This document shows positions 1 to 10,307 of a DNA stretch of 64,000 nucleotides, piece by piece; the stretch's first letter is position 1, and each line of letters opens with the position of its first letter. The notes below the pieces were generated by a model. It did no database searches. It saw only the letters and a list, made by a program, of their open reading frames with translations, and had not been told where the DNA came from. A program made the position numbers and the translations under genes. Source of the DNA: Rhyacichthys aspro (taxonomy: Eukaryota; Chordata; Actinopteri; Gobiiformes; Rhyacichthyidae); assembly GCA_036850595.1 (NCBI GenBank), contig CM072148.1, forward strand, positions 24,417,352-24,481,351, given 5' to 3'.

Positions 1-413
1 TCGTTATCTAGTAAGTACCTCGCTACTAGAGCAAGATCCTGATTGGTTAACGCGGCGCGAATATTCGCCAAAGTTCAGATTTTTCAACTCGCACAATGAG
101 GCGTTGGACACCTCATTCGCGCTGCAGGATTTCTACTCGCGTCTAATCGCGTCTTTGCATTGACGTAACAGGTAAATCACTCTTGCTAGACGCTTCATTC
201 CCATGGTGTGAATGTAGTCGTCAATTTGCTACATATATGTGAGCTTTTATTGTGTATGGGTCAGATATGATTTGTGCATGCTCGCTTTTATTGTGCAGGA
301 ACTTACTTCCTACAAAAGGAAGATGACCGTTTACCCGGGAGGTACCAGTTTCCTGTGGGTGGCCAGGTGGTTTGCTGGGCCCATGCGCTCTGTTGTTTGG
401 GCTGTTTGTGAAA
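1..413. other. Unassigned, possible old DNA-transposon remnant
   Basis: No gene was recognised. Bases 45-200 are much richer in CpG and in GCG/CGC words than their surroundings and include short palindromes such as GCGAATATTCGC. This style is seen in degraded fish cut-and-paste elements, but no terminal repeat or target duplication is visible, so the class stays open. Confidence 0.25.
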
Positions 414-421
414 GTCTACAG

Positions 422-750
422 CAGGGGTGTCCAAACTTTTTTCACTAAGGGCCACATAATGATCAAAAATGAATACCGAGGGCCATTTGCTGAGGTGACC
501 GATTTGGCTTCACCAAAGTCTCCTTCGGTTGTATCTATTTTCTGGATACTTGTTCTAGCAAGTTTTTTAGTGTCCCTCTATATTATAACTACAGGGAAAA
601 GTGGAATTATATCTTGTTACACAATTAATGCTTTCTTTTAGTTGGATTATGTAGAGTCACATGCAGAAAAATGAAAATTGGAGCCTGAGGGCCACAAAAA
701 TTTGCTCTACGGGCCACATTTGGCCCCGGGCCATAGTATGTACATCCCTG
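422..750. mobile_element. hAT-type MITE, 329 bp
   Basis: The element starts CAGGGGTGT and ends ACATCCCTG, which are inverted repeats with one mismatch. It is flanked by an 8-bp target-site duplication, GTCTACAG at 414-421 and GTCTACGG at 751-758. The interior has repeated GGGCCAC words near both ends (subterminal repeats) and no usable coding frame. CAG termini with an 8-bp duplication are the hAT superfamily signature, so this is a non-autonomous hAT copy. Confidence 0.85.
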
Positions 751-1533
751 GTCTACGGTAAATAAGGCTTTATTGTAACTTTTTTAATGGTATGGCTGAT
801 TTTATATGTAGCCTATTTTGTGTATAGGGTCACACGGTTTTAATGAAGGTTCTACTGAAATCTGCTGAAATGCTTTGACTGGGCGTGGGGAGATTTGACG
901 CCGCAGGTATGCAGTGTTTTAATTGCTTTTTAGATAAAATGATTAAAGGTGTATTTTATGTGTTTGGCAATTTTGTATTTGTGTTTTTTACAGTTATGTC
1001 ACTGCTTCCTATCCTTTAGTTATAGTTTGATTTTGTTTTAGTTAGTCCGCTTAAGGCCTGTGTTAGTTTCAATCGAGTGCACTTGTAAGGGCGGACTAAC
1101 TATTCTTACCTTTTTGTTTGTATGTCCTGTCTTTTATTTTGGGTCACTTCCTCGTTTAAAAAAATCCATATCGCCCATCTGTCAGAACGCTGTTAAACCC
1201 GATCTTCTAGAAAATAAATATTAACTTTATCCTTGTGTTTGTGTTTTCTAAGTTGCAATTTAGTAACACAAGCATTCATTGTGTAAGAGTGTGACTTTAG
1301 TTGTGCATTTGCACTTTTTCATTGTCTTACACCCTATGCGGCCTCCCATATTTTTTCACAAATTATTAAGTTGATTGGAGTCCTACGCTGTTTGTGTCGA
1401 ATCTGTGAATGAGAGCAGCAGGTGAGATTCACATAACACACATCTGGACACAATTAGGCCCTTTTTGAAATTGGAAGTAGCAAAAAGCCGCGTTAGCTAA
1501 CATCTGGTCTCTTTGATAAATTGATCAAGAAAA
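751..1533. other. Intergenic, no gene seen
   Basis: AT-rich sequence without a convincing frame. The only structure noted is the short inverted repeat at 1041-1100. Confidence 0.4.
1041..1100. repeat. Short inverted repeat (10-bp arms)
   Basis: GTTAGTCCGC at 1041-1050 and GCGGACTAAC at 1091-1100 are perfect reverse complements around a 40-base loop. This could be a MITE end pair or chance. No transcription unit that would use it as a terminator is visible. Confidence 0.45.
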
Positions 1534-1912
1534 ATGGCTCAGTTAACCTGGAAATGTCACTGTAGTGTTCCACTTTGCTCATCAAACAAGCAGAGCCATC
1601 CATATTTAAGCTTTCATGACTTTCCCTCAGATAAGCACTTGCGATCTTGCTGAGTGAATGCAATCAGAAGAGATGAGAGCGCCACATTTAAAAATTCTTC
1701 GAGGGAGTGCATGCGTCTGCAGGCTTCATTTTAAGGAGGATGATATTTATTCAACCCCTGTGGCTTCAGACATCTTAGAAAAGGTGCTGTCCCGTACAGA
1801 TTTGCTTGGAATTACTTGGAAAGAAAGCCAAGTCAACAGTCAGCTTATGAACGAGCCAACAGAATGGGCGTCAGGGGATTTAAATGACGAGTGTGTACAA
1901 ACGCTGTTTACT
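1534..1912 (+). pseudogene. THAP-domain transposase fragment, broken
   Basis: Reading from the ATG at 1534, the frame shows the front of a THAP zinc finger: a CxxxxC-type cysteine pair (CSVPLC), then FHDFPSDKHL. A TGA follows where THAP domains usually have the conserved Trp. After a frame change near 1690 the text resumes as CVCRLHFKEDDIY, the C-x2-H half of the C2CH finger. THAP domains are DNA-binding modules of P-element-like and Kolobok transposases and of host genes derived from them. The stop, the frameshift and the missing downstream transposase make this a relic. A second, inverted copy of the same region lies at 2080-2340. Confidence 0.65.
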
Positions 1913-2079
1913 TGTCTACTCTGTGACATTTTAATGTTTACAAATATTTTATGTATAATTTCTGCTGCGTTATCTGATGTAGATAAACACAAACACATAA
2001 GCTACAATATCAGACTATCTACCAAAATATTTGTAAAAATTAAAATGTGACCGAGTACATAAATAATATGAATGAAAAC

Positions 2080-2340
2080 TATTCAGAGACAGAAAACAGC
2101 GTTTCTTCCACACTCGTCTTTTAAATCCCCCTGATGCTCAGCTGATCTCACAGTAACGCCCATTCTGTTGCCAGCTCGCTCATGTGCTGACTGTCGGCTC
2201 GGCTTTCTTCCCAAGTCATTCCAAGCAAATTTGGATGGAACAGCGCCTTGTCTGAGCCTGAAGCCTATCATCCTCCTTAAAATGAAGCCTGCAAACGTAT
2301 TAGCTTCCTCGAAGAATTTTTAAATGTGTTCAGTTTAAAT
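2080..2340 (-). pseudogene. Inverted second copy of the THAP fragment
   Basis: The reverse complement matches 1683-1912 with scattered differences. The segment GCAGGCTTCATTTTAAGG, encoding the second half of the THAP finger, is shared, and the frame then reads RLRQGAVPSKFAWND, where an AVPS-like motif is typical just after a THAP domain. The two copies face each other across about 170 bp and together form an imperfect palindrome. The copy lacks the first half of the finger and any transposase body. Confidence 0.55.
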
Positions 2341-4387
2341 ACGAGTGTCCATTTGTTGTGTTCATAGAAAATGTTTTATTTTGAAAACATTTGCCCAAGA
2401 AACTGCACAACTTTGAACCTCTAAGCTAAGAAACTGATCATTGCTATAGGCTTCCGTATAGGCTACATATCTCATTTGGCTGCTCTCATTTAACTAAACA
2501 TACATATGACATAAAGAAATAAAGTAAATATCAACTAATGTAACTAACTATTTAGCACCACAAATGTTTCTGTCGTTTTTTCTTGAGCCATGGGTCAGTT
2601 CCAGACACTCACTAGATCGTATTTATTTTTGTTTAGGTTTTATTTGTTGACTAATTTGTGAAACATTGCATTTTATATTATAGTCAAATATTTAATGACC
2701 CATAACTCCCTACTTGTAAAGAATTAAGCATTTAAAGGTTTTTAATAGAGAATTAAAAACAAACTGTGGGCGGGGCTTTTGATGATGCAGCTCCGCCACT
2801 TTGACACCTATTCCAAAACTCAAGAGGAGTGAGTCAAGACTCTGGCCTTGGCTTGGAAGGAGCTGACTCTGGAGGAACCACCTCCGAAGGAAGGATCCTG
2901 GCAATTGGGAAACGGCCAACATATCAGAAAATAATAAAAGGAAATGAAAAAATGAAAAGGGTCTATAGGGCAAAATGTAAACAAATCTTACCAGAAGACA
3001 TGATCATGGCAGTGGACATATGGTGCAGGTGTCCATTGTTGTTTTGACTGCAGTTCTTCTTTTATGGTATTATGTAAGGAAGACTTCTGCCGTTTCCCAA
3101 TTGCCAGGATCCGTCCTTCGGAGGTGGGTCCTCCAGAGTCATCTCCTCTGAAGCCAAGGCTAGAGTCCTGGGTCACTCCTCATGAGTCTTTAGAACAGAC
3201 TTCAAAGTGGCCGAGCAGCGTCATCAAAAGCCCCACCCACAGTTTGGCTGCTATTTTAATTCTCCATTAAAAACCCTTAAATGCTTAAAAGTATGTTATG
3301 GGTTATTACATTTTTGACAACTATGAATAAAATGAATGAACAAATAAAACCTTTACAAAAATGTATAAAATGAAAAAACAAACCCAAGATTAATTTTATA
3401 ATAGGTGCGTTCGGGCTGAACTGTGCCTTGCTTGGATTGTAGACGAGAGCAGACGGCAGCAGCAGGAGGCGGAGATCACGTGTGAAGTGCGGTTCTCGCG
3501 GGTGTTTGATTTATATTTCAAATACATCGATTTCATTGATATTATAAGGGCTTTGCCTTGTGTGAAACTATCACAGTCTTATTGAAAATTAGGCGCACTT
3601 TGGAGCACTGTAGGTATGGTGCTTTTAGCAGAGGTCTTTGGCCTTATCCGTAAGTTTACGCATTTAATATCCCATAAAGTCAACGTATACTATGCAAAAT
3701 GTCATAAATGATTGTGTTCTCTATATTTGGCAGCAGCACAAACAGTTTCTACCATTAAAATCTGTTTTGTTTGTCTGGATTTAACATAAAGGGAGCTGGT
3801 GCTGGTGGAGTGGGGGGCAGTGCAGTGTCAGTGCATTACGTTCCTGATCAACACTAATCAAAGCCAGCCAGGTGTCCCTTACTCGTTGACAAGTGGGCGT
3901 TTCAGCCGCTGCAGTTGCTTTTTCACAACTGCAGCGACTGGCTCAGATGGCTGCTCTCGTTTTGATCTCACATTTCCGTCACCGGCGCATAGGTTATATC
4001 AGAGCAAGTCAGTATCAAGTCGGACAAAAATCTAACCGGTGTGCACTGCTCACCGATCGGCACCGATCGAAACAGCGCAGGTCTGGCTCAAGTCGAACGC
4101 ACCTAACGAAACTGATCCATGGCTAATGAAAAAAGAACAGAAAAAATTGTGGAGCTAAATAGTTAGTTACATTAAATGATATTTACTTTATATCTTTATG
4201 TCATATGTATTTTTAGTAAAACAAGAGCACCCGAATGTGATATGTTCTGCATGAGTGACTCTACAGCCTATAGCAACGATCAGCTGACATGACATGGTAA
4301 TAAAATCTCACGAACGAGAAATAAAATGTTTTCAAAATAAAACATTTTCAATGAACACAGCAAGTGGACACTTTTATTTAAACTGAA
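2329..4387. repeat. Long imperfect inverted repeat (foldback structure)
   Basis: The left arm, about 2329-2920, is repeated in reverse complement at about 3083-4387. The right arm is interrupted by a separate 704-bp insertion (3402-4105). Anchors are CCATGGGTCAGTTCC at 2588 against GAACTGATCCATGG near 4108, AAAATGTTTTATTTTGAAAAC near 2368 against its complement near 4324, and TGGCAATTGGGAAACGG at 2898 against its complement near 3092. The loop is about 160 bp. No coding capacity was found. The innermost part carries a GGAAGGATCC..GGCAATTGGGAAA motif that recurs at 4600-4627. Confidence 0.75.
3402..4105. mobile_element. MITE with 12-bp terminal inverted repeats, 704 bp
   Basis: TAGGTGCGTTCG at 3402-3413 and CGAACGCACCTA at 4094-4105 are perfect inverted termini. 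The segment interrupts the right arm of the surrounding inverted repeat, which independently supports insertion. No clear target duplication is seen, and short frames inside (for example 3893-4126) resemble no known protein. Superfamily undetermined. Confidence 0.65.
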
Positions 4388-4424
4388 AATTCTCCACTTT
4401 AAGCCTCACTTCCTTTTCTACCAT

Positions 4425-4630
4425 CTTTTTTTCAAACCACTTGTGCTGCATTGTGGGTAGGGAAAGACCACAAAGGATACACAGATGCATCCTTGGTATT
4501 TTCGCCAAACGGAGGACTAAGTCCTTGGGAGGGGGTGGGGTTTGGAACCAAATGGAACGCACCTTCGGCAGCTGGTTTCCTCCTGAGGACTCCTTCCAAG
4601 GAAGGATCTTGGCAATTGGGAAATGGCCTT
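4425..4630 (+). repeat. Dispersed repeat, copy 1
   Basis: About 200 bp that recur in inverted orientation at 15014-15190. Shared landmarks are the TGGGTAGGGAAAG region, ACACAGATGCATCCTTGG, TTTGGAACCAAATGGAAC and TTTTTTTCAAACCACTTG. Its end (4600-4627) also matches the core of the adjacent inverted repeat, so it belongs to the same repeat family. Not recognised by name. Confidence 0.6.
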
Positions 4631-4631
4631 C

Positions 4632-6621
4632 CTCTTGAGCAGTGGTACTGCTTGCACATGCGCGAGTACTACCCTACTATTGTAAGTTTTGTTTTGTATT
4701 ATTCTTATTATTTGAGTTTAACTGTGTTTGGACAATGTTTTGTAGATATTTTTTCCTACTCAAATGATATATGGTGGGTTACGCTGATTTTCCAAATTAA
4801 TCTGCAGATATGCACACAGAATCCAAGCTGATTTAAAAATGTAAAATAATTTATTTACTGTATATGCCATAACAGAGCCATTCATCTGAACTGATCGGCT
4901 GATCTTTTTCAGTGAAATGATAAATGAAGAGTCTGGTGTGAGCCAGAGATGGCGCTGCTTCTCCTCTCAACTGAGCCTGGTGCTTTTGCAGGCAACTGCA
5001 CACACACACACACACACACACACTTACACACACACACCCACACACAGAGGGACAGCTTTTAATGATACAGAAGATGGCAGCCCAAAACATCTGCAGTGAT
5101 GATCCAAATGTTGCGCTCACTGTACAAAGGTCAAATATAGAATATGATATGATCATCAGCTGTTTGAAAAGTTATGTGAGTCAGTGCCTCACTTTAAAAC
5201 TAATTCTGTATTAATACCATTAATCAAGCGCTCTATTGCACATTCTTTTGCAATGCCTAAAAATGAAAAATGTGTAGGCGCATCTGTTCAAAGCTAGGGC
5301 TGCCATATTCTTCACAAATACTGCCCAAACCAGCAGCGGCCTGTGATACTGCTCAGAGATCTGGAGGGGCATTCTACAGTTCAACAGGTGAGTGACAGAC
5401 TGCAAAGACTAATTTTCTCAACTCCTGAAATGGCTTACTGGAGCTGCACCAGGACTTGACATATTCTGTGAGTCACATGTGGCTCCAGCTCAGACCAGAA
5501 CCTCATTGGTCCAGGTTTGAACCCACTCGGCCAATAGGAAAAGAGCATGGGCCTGGTGAGGGCAACAGTGAGTAACCAATCAGAGCAATGTGTGAGCAGG
5601 AAAAGTGTTCTTAAAGGGGCAGAAATTTTCAAAAATGCTTTGTACTTGTAAAGATTAAATACGTAAACCTGTTGTCCTCCTTCTGAAAGAATAAAAAGTG
5701 TTTGGGTAACCCTGAAGGCTTTACCATCAGGATCAGATGTAGACGTTTACTGAAGCAGGACCAAATCAAACCAGTGAAATTAGTATTATCAGTTATGGCA
5801 TTATTAATCACAGAATAGTTCATAATAAGATACAATGCCTGACAAAATAATGCACAGTGTACATACAAATTAACATCACATACAAAAACCAAAGCAAATC
5901 TCTCAGTAAGGTGCCATTCATAATTTTACAGACAGAATAAACTTCCTGACACTTCAGTCAAAGCCCAACCACTTCAAAGCTTCACAGAGCTTCACAGACA
6001 GACACATGACAGGCTTCATCACACCTGCAGGGGGCGCTGTCACACTCACAGCACTCTGCGTGTGGGCTTTAGGAGCTCCAGGTGCCAGGACTGAACAGAA
6101 GGCTGTCTGCAAGCAGACAGTTAGGCCCCACAGGATTTGAACAATGACACCGACTGGAAATGAAAGTACGTGAGCACAACTTCACTTAAACATGTAACAT
6201 TTAACATTTTAGAAATACAGACGATTCAAGTTAAAGCTTAGAGGTTCAAAGCTTGCATCATCATTGACCATGAAAGACTGTAGGTGACCCCTCTACTGGC
6301 AGGGTTAGGATCAGGGGGTCAAGGTCTGACTGTTTCACCTTTGTCACAGGTGTGTGCCACAGATGGATGACAGCCTTTATTTCTCTATACAGATAAACTT
6401 TGAGCTGCTAATGTAATAAAATATCATATAAGCAGAGTTACGAAACCATATTTTTATCATTGTTCTCAAACTCTGGAACCTAACTGAGGCTAAATGACAT
6501 GGAGGTAACATTGGTGAGAGTGGAGTTTATTCTGAGCTGCTCAGTGTACACACACCCTACCACAACAAAACATTAAATATCAAGCTGCCATGAGGATTCA
6601 GTTACAAACGTACAGAAAAAA
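4632..6621. other. Intergenic, no gene seen
   Basis: Apart from the CA microsatellite at 4995-5047, nothing is recognised. Frames on the minus strand at 5220-5892 are short and resemble no family. The stretch lies far downstream of mgat3. Confidence 0.4.
4995..5047. repeat. CA microsatellite
   Basis: Interrupted CA dinucleotide tract with ACTTACAC and CCCACA interruptions. Confidence 0.9.
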
Positions 6622-7008
6622 CTAGAGGTCGACCGATATATCGGTCAGCCAACACATTAGACCGATTTTTGCACATTTTTAGAGATTGGCCACTTTTAAG
6701 GATTAGAAAAAGCTGGGTTGCTTATTTGCACTAAAAGTTCAATAAACATTTTACTATTGTTAATAAAAAAAATTGTTTAATTTATACTTATTAGCACACA
6801 AGGCTCTCTTGAGTGCTATTCCATTAAACATAACTTCATGATTCTTAACATTTTAGGCATCACTTTTTAAAAAAAATTTGATTATTGTTTTACTCATTAA
6901 TTTATGAAAATCGCCAAAAACATAGGCTGTGCTTATCGACCATCGGCTGATGAGGTTCTGGAGACAACGGCTTCGGCCTTTAAAAAACGCGTATCGGTCG
7001 ACCTCTAG
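6622..7008. mobile_element. MITE with 17-bp perfect termini
   Basis: CTAGAGGTCGACCGATA at 6622 and its exact complement TATCGGTCGACCTCTAG ending at 7008 bracket about 385 bp of AT-rich noncoding DNA. If TA is the target duplication, the element is Tc1/mariner-like. That class call is an inference from the TA at each end. Confidence 0.75.
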
Positions 7009-7267
7009 AAACAACATTAAGAGCAAACACAGATCGACCCTTGATTTCTCCTTTCTTAGATCACCACCAAATTTAACATTTAAAGCAAAAACAAAGACAC
7101 TAAGATTGACTTCACATGAAAAAGTGCAAACAGTTCAAAACCAAAAAGTGACAGAAATGAAAAGTGAGTGATTCTCATTGGTTCCTGGTTCTCGGCCACA
7201 GCACGGTAAGCGTCACATCGTATGAAGCACAGACTCATGTGAACACAGGGAACAGGGCGCTCTTCTA

Positions 7268-7819
7268 CAGTGGCCCGAAGGTGCATAATGGGAAAAAAAA
7301 TAGAAAATAAAAAGGAAAGGGAGACTTTTTTTTAAAATGTTGCCTCAATAAAGACACCCATCTCTCAAATTTAAAAAAGATTCAATGAAAAATTAAAGCA
7401 ATGTCTTTGTATAAAAAGTAAAGTATAAAAGATATAAATACATCATTTGGCAATTTGAATAAAGTTCATAAAATTAAAAAAAACCCTGTTTGCAAGAATG
7501 TGTTCTGCTGTTAAATTAAAATTGCCTCAAAAAGAAACCTGGAAAAAGAGTACCCAGAAGTGCTGCTCTCATCTATAGCAACACATTGTGTCTGTTTTGT
7601 GGTCAGGCATTAACAGTGCTGCAGTCTTCTTTTATTTTGAAGAATGATTTTTATCGTTTATTTAAAAAAGCTTCTTATGTTAAGTTACAGTTTTAGTTTC
7701 TACTGGAATCTTTTTTTAATTTTGGGGGATTAGTTTCTTTTTTGAGGCAACATTTTTAAAAATGTCCCTCCCTTTCTTGTGGACAAAAACAACTGTAATG
7801 ATGTACCTTGGGGCCACTG
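7268..7819. mobile_element. MITE with long imperfect termini, TA-flanked
   Basis: The left end CAGTGGCCCGAAGGTGCAT and right end ATGTACCTTGGGGCCACTG are inverted repeats. The similarity extends to about 80 bp on each side, including a GGGAGAC..AATGTTGCCTCA block at 7319-7347 matched by its complement at 7743-7772. TA dinucleotides flank both ends (7266-7267, 7820-7821). The interior is AT-rich and noncoding. It may lie in the mgat3 3' untranslated or downstream region. Confidence 0.65.
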
Positions 7820-8761
7820 TACACTTCAGATACACTCTCCACTTTCCTCAAATGGCTGCTGTTTCAGCTGAGAGACACAGGGATTTGGTCCTGGTGCATT
7901 CAATTAAGTGGAAAATAATATATTGTTATCAATCCATAGATGCTGTGCTCTAAGCGTTTCTACCTCATTAGCAACTGAAGCCAATCACCTGCTCACTCAT
8001 ACTCCAGCAGCACAGGCACTGGTGGCAGTTGGGCCCAAAGACACAGAAACAGGTGCTCCAATGCACACAGGCTGAAACAGATTCAGAGAAACTCAAGTTT
8101 ACAGTTCACAGCCATCAATCACTGTCACAGATTGACAGGGGCTGTGAAGGCGTTAATAGTCTCGTAGATAACAGTTGGGGGTAAAAAAGACAAAGTTTGG
8201 AGATCGTCTCTCAAGACTCAAGGACTCAAGGAATTTTTCAATACAGTATGAGTCTGACTTCACTTTCAAATGGAACTGCAACCATCAGCTGAGACTGAAA
8301 AAACACACTCATCACACTGTTTGCCTGATGTGACTGTGGAAAAGCATTTTTTTAATTAATGAAAAGGTTTGCCTTATTTTTCAAATTCTATGTTTTGTAA
8401 TAGAAGTAGTCCTTAACTGTCTAACCTGAGTTTGAGACAATGAGCCCTTCCACATTCACAATGCCCACTTATATAGCTGATATCTAAATTTCAAGATTTT
8501 CAGAAAAAAATTAATTCTAAAACAGCGGAGGGCTCAAACAACCACATCTCTGGCTTTGCTTCGAAGAGATCTCAGTAACTTAGCTGCAACTCTGACAAGG
8601 ATTAGTCTGTGGTTTAGCCTCTGCTCAGCTCACAGGACGGACAACAATGGGATACTGTGACAGAGGCTGTGTCCAAAGACCTTTCCCATTCCACCACAGC
8701 CCAGCCCTGTGCTGGACAAGAGTGAGTCACCAGTGAATGGTTTTGTGGGGTAGGTCTTCAG

Positions 8762-9005
8762 CACACATGTCAAACTCAAGGCCCAAAACCTGTTGAAATC
8801 TGACTAAACGTGTTCAATTCCAACTAAAACCAATTTCCATAAAGGGAGGAAATGATTGTTTGTGTGATAACTTTTGTCAGACTCACTGAAGATGAAATCT
8901 CACATTAAAATTCAATGAAAGCTTCCAAATGTCCCCATGTTCGGCACCTGAAAGGATTCTTATTAACTTTTGCGGCGCCTCACGGCTTTTAGTTTGACAC
9001 CACGG
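8762..9005. mobile_element. hAT-type MITE, 244 bp
   Basis: The ends CACACATGTCAAACTC and AGTTTGACACCACGG are imperfect inverted repeats. An 8-bp duplication flanks them, GTCTTCAG at 8754-8761 and GTCTACAG at 9006-9013, with one mismatch. No coding frame. The target duplication is almost the same octamer as that of the MITE at 422-750. Confidence 0.75.
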
Positions 9006-9369
9006 GTCTACAGGATAGGACTTCATCATCCAAATGTGACATCAATACTTAAAAATATGTGGTCCAGTATCATCTGACAAATCACACATAATAAAGCCTA
9101 ATAATGCACTATGACCATTTCTGGTCACCAAATACCATAATGCATTCTGGGAAAACTTTCATTGCACTATTCTCACACATTCAGCTAAACTTTTAGTGCA
9201 CTGTAGGGAGACTGGGGGTCTGGACAAAGACAAAGCCTATCCATTCTTACAATGTTCTATCAATTATGTTCCCTTTCGCTGTTGTTAGGTGCTATCTTTT
9301 TAAAGGAGACTGCCCTCCGTCATGTCCAAAATCGGTCTTTAAATAAACCATGAACAGAGACAAACATTC

Positions 9370-9413
9370 ACACACACAAACACACACACACGCACACACA
9401 CATACACACACTG
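9370..9413. repeat. CA microsatellite
   Basis: Imperfect CA tract in the downstream region of mgat3. Confidence 0.85.
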
Positions 9414-9809
9414 CACAATAGACAAAAAAGTCTAAGGCGCGTTCATGAAAGAGTGACAGTAAGGATGAGGGGAAACCATTTGGCATTTTTCTATTGAGAT
9501 TCAAACACTCCGAAAACCCAAACTGGCTGAAAAACTAAGCATTTAGAGTGTATTGTGAATGTTTTTTGGAAGGTCACCAGAGATGACAGGAAGACGTCTG
9601 AGGAGAGACAGCTCAGTGAAAATGTCAGAATCAACACTTGAACTCTTCTCAGTTACAGGGTCTGCAGTAAGGACGGGGCCAAGTTTATCCAGTGCATGTA
9701 CTCTCCTCACACTTGCTCCACAGTTCAATGATGAATTTGACTCAGTGTTCCCTTCAGAACAGCCCCACAGTGCACCTGGACCACAACACTCCCTAGCCCC
9801 TGCTGGACT

Positions 9810-10307
9810 TTAGCCGTCTCTTGGTCTGGACACTTTGATGTACGGGTTCTCCAGGAGGTAGCGGTACTTGACATAGTTCTCCAGCATGTACTTGGGAGCG
9901 TACATGTGTTCTTTGGGATCTGCCGCGGGATATTCCTGTAGGGAGCCATCAAACCAGCCCCCAGTCCGGATCAGATCCCGGATGTAGTTGAGGTCTCGCT
10001 TGTCCTCGTAGTCCCCCCAACGAGGGAAATCTCCATTCTGTGCCGACACCAGTTTGAAGTAGATACCCTCTGGAGTGAAGCACCAGGAGCAGTGCCACCC
10101 AGAAAAGTGGAAGGGGCTGCCCACGGCCCACTGAACCAGGATGTGGCCCGTGTCATTCTCATACTTACGAAAGCCTGGCATTGTGTAGTATTCCCGACGC
10201 CGCAGTTTAATCCCGTCGCTGTCATAAACATCATGGAGCATGCCCACTGTGCAGCCCGATATCACCTCTAAAGAGCCAAACTGTTTCCAGAAGAATCCGT
10301 ACAGTGA
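9810..10307 (-). CDS. mgat3: mgat3 coding exon 4 (C-terminal catalytic part)
   Basis: The acceptor ATCTTTGCAG|TCACTG is preceded by a pyrimidine tract. The 165 residues begin SLYGFFWKQF and contain FSGWHCSWCFTPEGIYFK, NGDFPRWGDYEDKRD and GGWFDGSLQEYP, all hallmarks of GnT-III. The protein ends in PRDG shortly after ENPY, without the roughly 40-residue tail I recall for the human enzyme. Confidence 0.95.
   Translation of the reverse strand, partial: SLYGFFWKQFGSLEVISGCTVGMLHDVYDSDGIKLRRREYYTMPGFRKYENDTGHILVQWAVGSPFHFSGWHCSWCFTPEGIYFKLVSAQNGDFPRWGDYEDKRDLNYIRDLIRTGGWFDGSLQEYPAADPKEHMYAPKYMLENYVKYRYLLENPYIKVSRPRDG

Larger units (their letters stand above)
7820..9809 (-). other. Probable mgat3 3' untranslated / downstream region
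   Basis: This stretch directly follows the mgat3 stop codon on the minus strand. Mammalian MGAT3 has a long 3' UTR, so part of this is probably transcribed. No polyadenylation site can be fixed: AATAAA words on the minus strand occur at 7631-7636 and 7657-7662, but both lie inside the neighbouring MITE. It contains the hAT MITE at 8762-9005 and a CA tract at 9370-9413. Confidence 0.35.
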
